DNA of 64,000 nucleotides. Origin: JBMOKU01 sp049324315 (GTDB lineage Bacteria > Bacillota > Clostridia > Peptostreptococcales > Thermotaleaceae). Location of the stretch: positions 62,001 to 126,000 of the forward strand of contig JBMOKU010000053.1 in NCBI GenBank assembly GCA_049324315.1. The letters are read 5' to 3'. Shown one piece after another: positions 54,342 through 62,581 of this stretch. A program made the translations under genes and the position numbers. Numbering within the stretch: position 1 is the stretch's first letter; the number at the start of each line of letters is the position of its first letter. Under the pieces are notes generated by a model. The model was not told the DNA's origin. It did not search any database and worked only from the letters and a program-made list of their open reading frames with translations.

Positions 54342-54417
54342 GTAGGGGCGCGCATTGCGCGTCCGTTGCTTCTAGCAGGGAAAATGTTGGAACTATCCCC
54401 GTGGCGTAGCGGATGCG
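54342..54417 (+). repeat. Dispersed repeat family E, second copy
   Basis: GTAGGGGCGCGCATTGCGCG, spacer, GTTGGAACTATCCCCGTGGC and GTAGCGGATG, the same part order as at 47124. Confidence 0.6.
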
Positions 54418-54435
54418 ACTAACCGCTAACATTTA

Positions 54436-55380
54436 TCACTCTTCTCCAAACATCTTCCTTTGCACAATAACTAGTGCCACCAATCCAATAGCAACCCCCA
54501 ACCAAAGAGTCGAAAACCTTGTAATAATCATTGTACCCACAGCAATATCTCTAGGATAATCCATAGCTACCAACAATCCAACAATGCTTCCTTCTGCAGC
54601 AAAGAGCCCACCGGGCATCATGGATATGGCTCCTACGATGGTTGAAAAGGAAACAACAAAGACAGATTCCAGCAGTGGAATATGGCTGCCCATGGCTTTA
54701 ATCGTCAGATAAATGACGATACCTTCAAAAAACCAGGACACTACCCCAATGCCAATGGCGAACAATAAAGGTTGCCATTTAAATATGATATAGGATTTAT
54801 CGTAAAAGTTCTCCAGTGATTTACCGAAGCGCCTAACCACAGGAACCTTTTTAAGCCAATCCAAGATTTTATGAACAATGACAGGGGACTGAACCACTGC
54901 AACAAATACAATCATTCCCAGAAGAACAAGGGCTAGCAGACCCTTACCATAGTTATAAGCCAAAGCACCCATGCCTGCTAAAATTATCATACTCATGCCA
55001 TCTGTGATTCTTTCACCCATGACTAAGGGCAGGGTACTACTCATGGATATATTGGACCGTTCTTTTAAAAGGAAGGACTTAAAGAACTCACCGATCTTAC
55101 CTGGAGTAATGGTCATACAAAGTCCGCTGAGAAATATAAGTAAGTTGTCCTTTCGATCCAGCTTTGCATCGATGATATGAAGATAATAGGACCATTTAAT
55201 AAAACGGAACATGTAGTTTAAAGGTGCTAAAATTAATATCAAAGGCAGATACTTATAATTAAAGTGTACAAAGGTATTGATCAAAGCGTCCACATCCGAA
55301 TAGATAGATAAACCGGCAATAATGCCTACACCTATAATAATGGAGATAACAATACTTTTTTTGAGTTTCTTAAAGTCCAA
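54436..55380 (-). CDS. Flippase-like membrane protein (UPF0104/LPG synthase TM-region family)
   Basis: 314 aa, about eight spans. Family features: YKYLPLILILAPLNYMFRFI, the FLSGLCMTITPGKIGEFFKS segment with the conserved TPGKxGE, and MMPGGLFAAEGSIVGLL near the C-terminus. Members move or synthesise lipid-linked molecules. It lies between the UbiA-like gene and DUF362 on the same strand, suggesting that it handles the lipid product of the UbiA-like enzyme (inference). The start lies 10 bases after a GGAGG on the minus strand. Confidence 0.9.
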   Translation of the reverse strand: MDFKKLKKSIVISIIIGVGIIAGLSIYSDVDALINTFVHFNYKYLPLILILAPLNYMFRFIKWSYYLHIIDAKLDRKDNLLIFLSGLCMTITPGKIGEFFKSFLLKERSNISMSSTLPLVMGERITDGMSMIILAGMGALAYNYGKGLLALVLLGMIVFVAVVQSPVIVHKILDWLKKVPVVRRFGKSLENFYDKSYIIFKWQPLLFAIGIGVVSWFFEGIVIYLTIKAMGSHIPLLESVFVVSFSTIVGAISMMPGGLFAAEGSIVGLLVAMDYPRDIAVGTMIITRFSTLWLGVAIGLVALVIVQRKMFGEE

Positions 55381-55440
55381 TGGTAAGTCCTCCTTGAGAT
55401 ATAACCTATTTAAAGTCTAATCTAAACGCCTGGTTTTCTG

Positions 55441-55518
55441 AGCCATGGGGACGGTTCGAGCGTTACCGAAGCGCAGCGAAGGACCGAAGGGAAAACGATG
55501 GAACTGTCCCCGTGTCCT
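55441..55518 (+). repeat. Dispersed repeat family C
   Basis: AGCCATGGGGACGGTTCGAG ... GATGGAACTGTCCCCGTGTCC, between the flippase-like and UbiA-like genes. Confidence 0.8.
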
Positions 55519-55596
55519 ATGACTGCTTGTAAAAAGTAAATGCATGAGTCTATGAATTTTAATGTCTTATCTTTGCCTTAAAGTATGACCCGTATA

Positions 55597-55619
55597 CAGC
55601 TAACTGCCAACGGCTAACT
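55597..55619. repeat. Dispersed repeat, GCTAAC-type units
   Basis: CAGCTAACTGCCAACGGCTA, ending at the UbiA-like stop codon. Confidence 0.5.
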
Positions 55620-55621
55620 TC

Positions 55622-56521
55622 TTACATAAAGTACAATATTCCCACACAGCTTACTCCCCACAGCAGCACATTAACGATCAACGGCTTATCAGACAACAAT
55701 ACCAACTCAGGTGTTTCTCCCATATCTTTCGTATGGACAATGTATTGATAGCGAAATATGCCATAGATGACAAAGGGGATAGTTCCCATCATATAAATGG
55801 AGTGATCCGACGTAAAAGTATATAGAGAATAGGCCATCACCGTGGAAGATGTAACAATATGAAGCATATCATTAATCAACTCCGGGGTATAGTCCTCCAG
55901 TATCTTTCTAGATTGCTTCTGACCCTTTGCTACAGAGAGCATTTCACTCTTTCTTTTATGCAACGCCAAAAACATGGATAACAGAATGGTACACAGCAGC
56001 AGCCAAGGAGATATTCTTACGTTAATCAGTACGGCTCCTGCGGCGGCCCGCATCACAAATCCGGCTGCTATGGCCATCACATCCAATATGACAATATTCT
56101 TTAATATAAAAGAATAAACAACAACCAATAGGAAGTATCCAAAACCGATTAATCCAAAGATCCTACTCAAATAAAAGGCATAGTAAATGGTTATAGGAAA
56201 AACAAGGCCGGTTAAGATAACAGCCTGTCTCACACTGACTTGACCAGAAGGGATAGGTCGTTTACACTTCTTTGGGTGAAGACGGTCTTTCTCTATATCA
56301 ACGATATCATTGATAATATAAACACTACCGGAAAGAAGACAGAAAAGTAAGAAGCCTAATAAGCTTCGTATAAAGAGAGCAGTGTCAAATAGATTGTTGG
56401 AAAAAAGGATCCCTGCAAAGATCAGCAGATTTTTCGTCCACTGCTTTGGCCGCATGCTCAGGATTAACCCCTTAGTTGTAGAAGATAGATTTCTTTTTTT
56501 CCTTGTAGATGTAGAATTCAT
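55622..56521 (-). CDS. UbiA-family prenyltransferase (decaprenyl-phosphate phosphoribosyltransferase-like)
   Basis: 299 aa, eight or nine spans. The start LSMRPKQWTKNLLIFAG is typical of the decaprenyl-phosphate phosphoribosyltransferase branch, and the Asp-rich motif NDIVDIEKDRLHP followed by KKCKRPIPSG is the PRPP/prenyl site of that branch. ATG 56521 follows AGAGG on the minus strand. If the assignment holds, it would make a polyprenyl-phosphoribose for extracellular pentose transfer. The flippase-like gene next to it and the GT-C enzyme at 49198 would fit such a route (inference). Confidence 0.85.
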   Translation of the reverse strand: MNSTSTRKKRNLSSTTKGLILSMRPKQWTKNLLIFAGILFSNNLFDTALFIRSLLGFLLFCLLSGSVYIINDIVDIEKDRLHPKKCKRPIPSGQVSVRQAVILTGLVFPITIYYAFYLSRIFGLIGFGYFLLVVVYSFILKNIVILDVMAIAAGFVMRAAAGAVLINVRISPWLLLCTILLSMFLALHKRKSEMLSVAKGQKQSRKILEDYTPELINDMLHIVTSSTVMAYSLYTFTSDHSIYMMGTIPFVIYGIFRYQYIVHTKDMGETPELVLLSDKPLIVNVLLWGVSCVGILYFM

Positions 56522-56612
56522 GATAAAACCTCTTTCTATATATCATATCGACAATCGTGTATAAAAAGCATTGTTTTAAAACACGGAAGGGGCTAGTACT
56601 AAGTAGCTAGGA

Positions 56613-56759
56613 GCAAGACTTGGGGACTGGTCGAGGCCACTGAAAAAGTCCGATTTCTTGATTTTTTATGCTCGCAAACCCGCATTTTTACAGGTGCAAT
56701 TTTTAGAAAAAGTGGCTTTTTCAGTAACCTCGGACTGGGGCCCTGTCCCCAAGTCTTGC
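56613..56759 (+). repeat. Dispersed repeat family B with a ~105-base inner element
   Basis: Outer arms GCAAGACTTGGGGA/TCCCCAAGTCTTGC are perfect. The centre is split at the same place as at 24477: GGGGACTGG, insert TCGAGGCCACTGAAAAAGTC ... CTTTTTCAGTAACCTCGG, then ACTGGGG. The insert has its own inverted ends (CGAGG..ACTGAAAAAG with CTTTTTCAGT..CCTCG). Confidence 0.82.
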
Positions 56760-56923
56760 TCTGAACAAAGAGTTACTTTTTCAGTGGTCTCTGCCTACAG
56801 CCTTTCTATATATATTAACATTAATAGAAACAATAATAAATATCTACTTCTTTAAAGGTTCACAGTTTGTCATAAACTTAAGTTATAAAGCTTTGATTAT
56901 TTGAAAATGTATATAAAAGGAAT

Positions 56924-56951
56924 TTGACATCAGAGGCACTTTTGATATAAA
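56924..56951 (+). promoter_or_regulatory. Distal vegetative-type promoter
   Basis: TTGACA (56924-56929), 16-base spacer, TATAAA (56946-56951). It could give a ~720-base leader for the S-layer gene, or an unrecognised RNA. Confidence 0.5.
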
Positions 56952-57157
56952 CTATAAAAGTCGCACTTATAATGGAGTAGACACGATATGCTATTATTAA
57001 AGAGCAATAATTAAGTAAAGAGAGTATTTGCCCATCATCATAGAACAAAAAGTTATATTACGTGCAGGAATTTCCATCCATCCGTCGAATAACTATATCG
57101 GGAGACGAGACGATGTTTAATGAGTAGAGAATACCCCCTAGCGGTAGCTTCTTGCTT

Positions 57158-57193
57158 TAAACGATAGACGATTCACGATAAACGATCCGCGGC
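57158..57193. repeat. Dispersed repeat, CGATAAACG-type units
   Basis: AAACGATAGACGATTCACGA then TAAACGATCCGCGG. Confidence 0.5.
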
Positions 57194-57401
57194 TTTCTGC
57201 TGTCACTCACATGTAAACAAATGTAATATAACTGTAATGGTATTTTTCAATAAGTTTATGTATAATGACAGTAAGGGGTTGGACATAATGAGATATGGAT
57301 ATTCGACAGCTGTCTGTCAACAACCCAGCACTTTCAACCTTATACCGTACACCTCATGCCTGCTTTTATATTACACTTCTGTTACAACTTGTGAGGATTT
57401 A

Positions 57402-57429
57402 TTGACTGACAGGGTGAGTGTGATATAAT
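57402..57429 (+). promoter_or_regulatory. Promoter of the major S-layer candidate gene
   Basis: TTGACT (57402-57407), 16-base spacer, TATAAT (57424-57429). The transcript would start near 57436, leaving a ~240-base leader. Confidence 0.75.
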
Positions 57430-57450
57430 GTTCACTAGGGTACGATACAC

Positions 57451-57502
57451 ATTATTCTTTTCAAGCATATGAAAAAGCTTTTATGTGTTTGAAAAGAGTA
57501 AT
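57451..57502 (+). promoter_or_regulatory. 20-bp leader helix of the S-layer mRNA
   Basis: ATTATTCTTTTCAAGCATAT (57451-57470) and ATGTGTTTGAAAAGAGTAAT (57483-57502) pair over all 20 positions with three G-U pairs, loop of 12 bases. It sits close to the predicted 5' end, where such helices can protect an mRNA. Confidence 0.7.
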
Positions 57503-57677
57503 GTTAAAGCCGAAAGGCCCATCATTATTCTTAAAGTTGGCAGTTTATCCGAAGCTTGACTGAATTTGGAACTATATCGCTATAGAGACAAAGGAAGAAA
57601 AGCAGAAGATAAAGCAATCATTTAAAGAGGGCAACCTCAAAACAAAATTCAAAAAATAAAAAGGAGGAGTTTTTAAC

Positions 57678-59963
57678 ATGAAGAGAAAATTATCTCTTTT
57701 ATTGGCATTAGTAATGATCTTATCATTAGTGCCAATGAGTGCGTTCGCTGCAACAGATAATGCAGTGAATAAAGTGCCAAATGTAGCAGATGATGCGACA
57801 TTCAGAAACGCAAACACTGCACCTCAATTAAGAGTTGAGGAAGACAATGCCGATGAGTTTGGTGGCACAAATCAAAAATTCAGATTAAAGCTTACAAATG
57901 CTGAGTGGCTTAAAGACGTAACTTCAGCAGCAGATCAATTTACAACTGCTCCAAGTGGTACTACACTAGACTTTGAAACAGCGTTCCAGTCATTAAACCC
58001 TGGATCATTCGCTAGTGTTAACAGAATGACAGATACTACAGTAGAAGTAGTTGTATATGATGTTAACGTTGGTACTGCTGACACTTACAAGTTCCCTATG
58101 CTTGTAGAACTTCAAGGTGCAGGGGAAGCAAAAGTAACAATCGATTCAATGGGTAGTTCTGTATCCAGTGGGACATACACTTTTGCTGTAGGTTCTTCAG
58201 GAGCAACTGTAGCAACAGTTAGCGATTCAGAAACATTGGAAGATAGCAACAACGAAAAAGCAGCAGACATTATCATTGATGAAACAAACATCGGTGCAAT
58301 TGGTAATGGTACAGCTAAATTCAGATTAAAGTTAAACGGTGATTTCGAGTGGAATGAAACATCAATGGAAACACTTGCTAACAATTATGTTACAGCAACT
58401 GGTAACCTTACAATTGATAGCGTTGTTGCAGATGGCAATAAGTTAGATATCACTTATACTGCAACTGCTGATTCAGCTATTCGTTCAATCACAATCAAGC
58501 CTTACATTGATACAACAGATGCAGATTTTGGTGAAGTATATGTTAGCATCGACGGATTAAACAGCGATATCTCTGATGCAAACAACTTATTAGTTGGTGA
58601 GTACTCAGATTATGGTATTGATGTAAGCGTAGAAGACGTAAAAGAATTCTATGCAGGTAGAATGAATGATGACGATGATATTTTAACAGAAAAAATTACA
58701 ATTGAAGAAACAATTGAAAATTCTTTACTTGAAGGAAGAACAATTGAGTTCTCATTACCTGATTGGGTAAAATTAGTTGACCATGATGACGATGGTGATA
58801 TTGATGCTGATGACTTAAATATCACAACTGAATCTGGTTTAGCACCTGTAAGCGTTGACATCGACAGCGATGGTAGCGGATTCGAGTTCAAAGTACCAGC
58901 TGTATCTGGCGATACAATCGAGTGGACATTAGAATTACCAATCACAGCTAAAGCTAATCAAGCAGGCGATGTTGTATTAACAATCGACGGTGCTGGAATT
59001 GACGAAGAAGAATTAACAATCGCAAAAGTGGTTGCACCAATCACAGCAGAAATCAAAGTAGCTGACGTTAAGATCGGTGTACAAAACCAAGATGCTCCTG
59101 AAATCCTTATCAAAGAGGTAGCACCTGGAGCATTAAGAGAAGATGCTAATCTTGAACTTTGGTTCGAAAAAGATGGATATGTTATATTTGAAGATGCTGA
59201 ATTCGAAGTTGTTGATGGTGACTTAGAAATCAATGACGATGATTCAGATGTAGATGATGACAAGTTAACTATCGTAATTGACTCAGCTTCCAGCGAAGCT
59301 TCTACAATTAAGGTTTCAGGTATCAAATTAACACTTGACAGAACAGTTCCAGAAGGACTTTTCAACATCAGAGTAGGTGGAAGTGCTGTTGTTGAAAACT
59401 ATGTAACAATCGATCAAGACGATTGGCAAACAGGTGGTTCTTTCGATGCAACTAAAGTTCCAGTATATGTTCCTTACAACGAAGATGATGGCTACTTTAC
59501 AGATGACTTTACTTCAAGAGTAATTCAAACAGCATTTGCTAACGTTGTAACAAAAGCTACTGGTACTGAAGCAACTACTTCTAAATTCGTAATTGGCAGC
59601 ACAACTTACAAAGTTGTTGTTGGTAACGAAGAAGTAGAAAAGACTATGGATGTTGCTCCATTCATCGAAGGTGGTAGAACATTCTTACCAATCAGATTCG
59701 TTGCTGAAGCTCTTGGCGTATCTTCAGATAACATCATCTGGAACGATGCTGCTAGAACAGTAACAATCATCAAAGGTGACAGAGTTGCTGCTATGACAAT
59801 CGACAGCAACATCATGACAGTAAATGGTACACAAATCCCAATGGATGCAGCTGCAATGATCAAAGATGGAAGAACAGTTCTTCCAGTAAGATTTGCTGCT
59901 CAAGCTCTTGGAGCTCAAATTGCTTGGGATGAGGCTACTCAAACAGTTACTGTTAATCAATAA
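57678..59963 (+). CDS. Major S-layer candidate with C-terminal stalk domain
   Basis: 761 aa. ATG 57678 after AAGGAGGAG. Signal peptide KRKLSLLLALVMILSLVPMS. The ~600 residues that follow are acidic and beta-rich without a named fold, with Asp runs likely to bind calcium (NDDDSDVDDDK). The last ~120 residues are two copper-amine-oxidase-N-like halves (GGRTFLPIRFVAEALGVSSD, DGRTVLPVRFAAQALGAQIA). Codon use is strongly biased to AT-ending codons (tta, aca, gta, caa) compared with neighbours, and promoter, ribosome site, leader helix and terminator are strong, all signs of very high expression. No SLH domain, so the stalk domain may be the wall anchor. Confidence 0.85.
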   Translation: MKRKLSLLLALVMILSLVPMSAFAATDNAVNKVPNVADDATFRNANTAPQLRVEEDNADEFGGTNQKFRLKLTNAEWLKDVTSAADQFTTAPSGTTLDFETAFQSLNPGSFASVNRMTDTTVEVVVYDVNVGTADTYKFPMLVELQGAGEAKVTIDSMGSSVSSGTYTFAVGSSGATVATVSDSETLEDSNNEKAADIIIDETNIGAIGNGTAKFRLKLNGDFEWNETSMETLANNYVTATGNLTIDSVVADGNKLDITYTATADSAIRSITIKPYIDTTDADFGEVYVSIDGLNSDISDANNLLVGEYSDYGIDVSVEDVKEFYAGRMNDDDDILTEKITIEETIENSLLEGRTIEFSLPDWVKLVDHDDDGDIDADDLNITTESGLAPVSVDIDSDGSGFEFKVPAVSGDTIEWTLELPITAKANQAGDVVLTIDGAGIDEEELTIAKVVAPITAEIKVADVKIGVQNQDAPEILIKEVAPGALREDANLELWFEKDGYVIFEDAEFEVVDGDLEINDDDSDVDDDKLTIVIDSASSEASTIKVSGIKLTLDRTVPEGLFNIRVGGSAVVENYVTIDQDDWQTGGSFDATKVPVYVPYNEDDGYFTDDFTSRVIQTAFANVVTKATGTEATTSKFVIGSTTYKVVVGNEEVEKTMDVAPFIEGGRTFLPIRFVAEALGVSSDNIIWNDAARTVTIIKGDRVAAMTIDSNIMTVNGTQIPMDAAAMIKDGRTVLPVRFAAQALGAQIAWDEATQTVTVNQ

Positions 59964-59985
59964 TTAGAGAATTTCATAACTAAAG

Positions 59986-60018
59986 AAAATGGACTCCTAA
60001 TGGAGTCCATTTTTCATA
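59986..60018 (+). terminator. Rho-independent terminator after the S-layer candidate
   Basis: AAAATGGACTCC-TAAT-GGAGTCCATTTTT, 23 bases after the stop. Confidence 0.92.
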
Positions 60019-60076
60019 AAAGCCCATTTGACATTATCTTGAAAAGTTGAAATTTCTATTAAAAAGGAGGTAAATC

Positions 60077-60829
60077 ATGCGTAAAAGCAAATATTCATAT
60101 GTCCTTTCCGGCATTCTTATCGGCAGTCTATTCACCATGTCAGCGCAGGTATGGGCAGATCAATACATGAGAGCTGTGTCTGCCTATGTTAATGAGTTGG
60201 TTACCTTTGAATTTAACGGGGAGCAAAAGAAACTGCCACAAGGCTATGAAGTACTGATTTACAACGACCGTTCCTATGTACCGGCACGTTTCGTTGCAGA
60301 AGAGCTTGGAGCTAAAGTAGATTGGGATGATGTCACAAAGACCATTAAGTTTACATCGCAGCCTGTGAAAGAACAGGACAATGATAACGAAAAGCCTAAG
60401 GAAACAGACACCAGCAGTGATACGTCAGAGCCACAGGTTAGCTATAGAGAATTACCAATATCTAAGCACTTCCAAGAGATGAATCTGGAGGTTCTGTCAG
60501 TTGTGACGGAAGACCCGGAAATTAGTTCTGATGCAGGCACCAAGATTTATGTAGCACTGGAAAATAAGGAAAGAATAGGGCTGCAGCTGCTGCAAAGAGA
60601 AACAAAGATTGTCGTTGACGGTGTTGATTACTCCATGGAGAAGGTGCTGCCCTACAAATTGGACAGCCGATGGTATAATGATGTCACATACGACGAAACA
60701 GAAGAGGGGTATATCCTCATACCTAAAATACCAAAAGATGCCAAGACGATGGATCTAACCTTAACGGTTCTCAAGAATGATTCAAAACAAGAAAAAATTG
60801 TCGTTGAGTATCATATAGATTTAGATTGA
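60077..60829 (+). CDS. Secreted stalk-domain protein (250 aa)
   Basis: ATG 60077 after AAAAGGAGG. Signal peptide (YVLSGILIGSLFTMSAQVWA), one copper-amine-oxidase-N-like domain (NDRSYVPARFVAEELGAKVD), an acidic Glu/Asp/Ser linker and a C-terminal beta domain of ~130 residues (LEVLSVVTEDPEISSDAGTK, VVDGVDYSMEKVLPYKLDSR) that I do not recognise. It starts a two-gene unit with the TolC-like gene, 19 bases downstream. Likely wall associated. Confidence 0.83.
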   Translation: MRKSKYSYVLSGILIGSLFTMSAQVWADQYMRAVSAYVNELVTFEFNGEQKKLPQGYEVLIYNDRSYVPARFVAEELGAKVDWDDVTKTIKFTSQPVKEQDNDNEKPKETDTSSDTSEPQVSYRELPISKHFQEMNLEVLSVVTEDPEISSDAGTKIYVALENKERIGLQLLQRETKIVVDGVDYSMEKVLPYKLDSRWYNDVTYDETEEGYILIPKIPKDAKTMDLTLTVLKNDSKQEKIVVEYHIDLD

Positions 60830-60848
60830 TGATTGGGAGATGAGATAA

Positions 60849-62327
60849 ATGAACAACTTTAGAGGGAGATTGAGCAAAGTTACCTTATCTTTGGTGCTTG
60901 CTACTTCCTTTGCATGGGCCAACGAAGGAACTGCACAGGATATAGGAATTTTAATCAACGGGCAGCCGCAAACCTTTGATGTCAAACCCGTCATTCAAGA
61001 CGGCAGAACCCTTGCACCTATGAGAGGCGTATTTGAAACACTAGGGGCAGCTTTGACATGGGATGAAGCGTCAAAGACGGTCAAAGCTGTAAAGGATGAT
61101 ATGGAAGTTGCTGTAACCATAGGTTCGTATTTTGGCGAAAAGAATGGCGAATCTGTAAAGCTTGATGTGCAGCCTGTCATCATCGATGGCAGAACCATGG
61201 TGCCTCTTCGCTTTATCAGTGAAGCACTGGGCGCGGAAGTAGTGTGGGACGATGCTGCAAGAAGCGTATTAATTACAACGAAGGCCAGTGGGGAAGCTGC
61301 TGTGACAGAGAGCAAAGAAAATGCAGGCGGGCAAAAAACAGCACTGACCTACGGGGAAGCTGCAGCAACAGCATTAAAAAATAGCTACGACTATAAGAAT
61401 GCCCAAGAAGGACTAAAAAAATCAGAAGAGCAGTATAGCAATGTTATCTTGACACCGGGTACCTATAACCCATCATTGATCCAGTCAAAAAAGAGTCTTG
61501 ATGTTTATCAGCAGTGGGCGGAAAAACAGGTTGACATAACAAAGGAAAGCATTGAGTACAATGTAGAGAATGCTATGAAGGAAGTTAGCCAGCTTCAAAG
61601 TGAAAGAGCACTTGAAGAAAAAAAGATAAATAATTCCTTGGCGCAGCTTAAGATTACAGAATTGAAGGCACAAAACGGGCTGGAAAGTGATTACAATCTA
61701 ACGCTTGCCAAACAAAACTATGAGCAGGAGCTAAAAGAAAAGGGTATCCTGGACACTTCTATCAATAGTGCTTATATCGAACTGAATCAATTGCTGGGTA
61801 TTCCTAAAACAGATCGCTATGACATAGAAATCGATATAGCCTATAGCCCCATGGAAGAAGTGGATATTGATGATGTCGTAAGAAAAGCATTAGCAGAGAA
61901 TCCTCACATCTGGTATCAAGAGAAGGAGATCGAGCTGGCAGAATTGGGTGTTACATTATATCAGTACAACGCAGGAACAGCCTCCTATACAGAAAAAGAA
62001 ATTAATGTCAGAACAGCTAAGAATGATTTGGCAGATATGAAATCCAAGCTTGAGCAGTCATTGCGTTTGCGTTATGATCAAATAAAGAAAATCGAAGAAA
62101 ATTATAAGGTATTAGAGATTAACCTCGATAAGGCGCAACAAGCATTAAGCCTTGTCCGGACTCAATATGATGTGGGAATGGCTATTGATACACAGCTTCG
62201 TGAAGCAGAGCTTGCTGTAGAAGAGATCCAATTCAATATGAAGGAATTGGCCGTACAGCATGTACAATTGGTTAAACTACTCAACAAACCATACCTTGCG
62301 CCTGACTATATTGCAAATGCAAATTAG
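60849..62327 (+). CDS. Stalk-domain protein with TolC-like coiled coil
   Basis: 492 aa. ATG 60849 after GGGAGATGAG. Signal peptide at about 1-25, two copper-amine-oxidase-N-like halves (DGRTLAPMRGVFETLGAALT, DGRTMVPLRFISEALGAEVV; to ~145), then ~320 residues of heptad-rich helices with the internal twofold pattern of outer membrane efflux (TolC) proteins: TYGEAAATALKNSYDYKNAQ, then LRLRYDQIKKIEENYKVLEI, QALSLVRTQYDVGMA. No beta-barrel strands are evident. The organism shows no outer membrane genes here, so a tunnel role is unlikely; a periplasm-like wall spacer or scaffold is possible. Confidence 0.85.
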   Translation: MNNFRGRLSKVTLSLVLATSFAWANEGTAQDIGILINGQPQTFDVKPVIQDGRTLAPMRGVFETLGAALTWDEASKTVKAVKDDMEVAVTIGSYFGEKNGESVKLDVQPVIIDGRTMVPLRFISEALGAEVVWDDAARSVLITTKASGEAAVTESKENAGGQKTALTYGEAAATALKNSYDYKNAQEGLKKSEEQYSNVILTPGTYNPSLIQSKKSLDVYQQWAEKQVDITKESIEYNVENAMKEVSQLQSERALEEKKINNSLAQLKITELKAQNGLESDYNLTLAKQNYEQELKEKGILDTSINSAYIELNQLLGIPKTDRYDIEIDIAYSPMEEVDIDDVVRKALAENPHIWYQEKEIELAELGVTLYQYNAGTASYTEKEINVRTAKNDLADMKSKLEQSLRLRYDQIKKIEENYKVLEINLDKAQQALSLVRTQYDVGMAIDTQLREAELAVEEIQFNMKELAVQHVQLVKLLNKPYLAPDYIANAN

Positions 62328-62339
62328 AGAAATTTTTTG

Positions 62340-62376
62340 GCATCTCCTTTCCGTGGAGGTGCTGTTTTATTTTATT
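62340..62376 (+). terminator. Rho-independent terminator after the TolC-like gene
   Basis: GCATCTCC (62340-62347) pairs with GGAGGTGC (62355-62362) with one wobble, then TGTTTTATTTTATT. Confidence 0.85.
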
Positions 62377-62581
62377 CTACATATATAGATTTTTCTATAA
62401 TAAAATGTAGCTAAGTAGTAAATCTAATTCTAACACTGGAGAGCCATAATTTCCCGAACAGTCTAAATATTACTATTCTATTACATTTACTTGCTAAAAG
62501 AGGATTTTATATGAAATATATAGAATATGACTAGGTAAAGCTTATTTTCATGTCGAAAAATGTATGGAATAGGAGGAACAT

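Larger units (their letters stand above)
56760..57400. other. Long spacer ahead of the S-layer gene, no gene found
   Basis: AT-rich, with stops in all frames at short intervals and only weak open frames. Contents: a GAGTTACTTTTTCAGT unit (56767), a good promoter at 56924 and a CGATAAACG-type repeat at 57158. Nothing else is recognised. Confidence 0.6.

Noticed and set aside
57480..57530. Possible cyclic-di-GMP riboswitch in the S-layer leader
   Set aside because: A short AAAGCC-GAAAGG stretch looked suggestive, but the conserved core and second helix of that riboswitch are missing.
58958..59368. Ser-rich minus-strand frame opposite the S-layer gene
   Set aside because: Shadow caused by the biased codon use of the S-layer gene.
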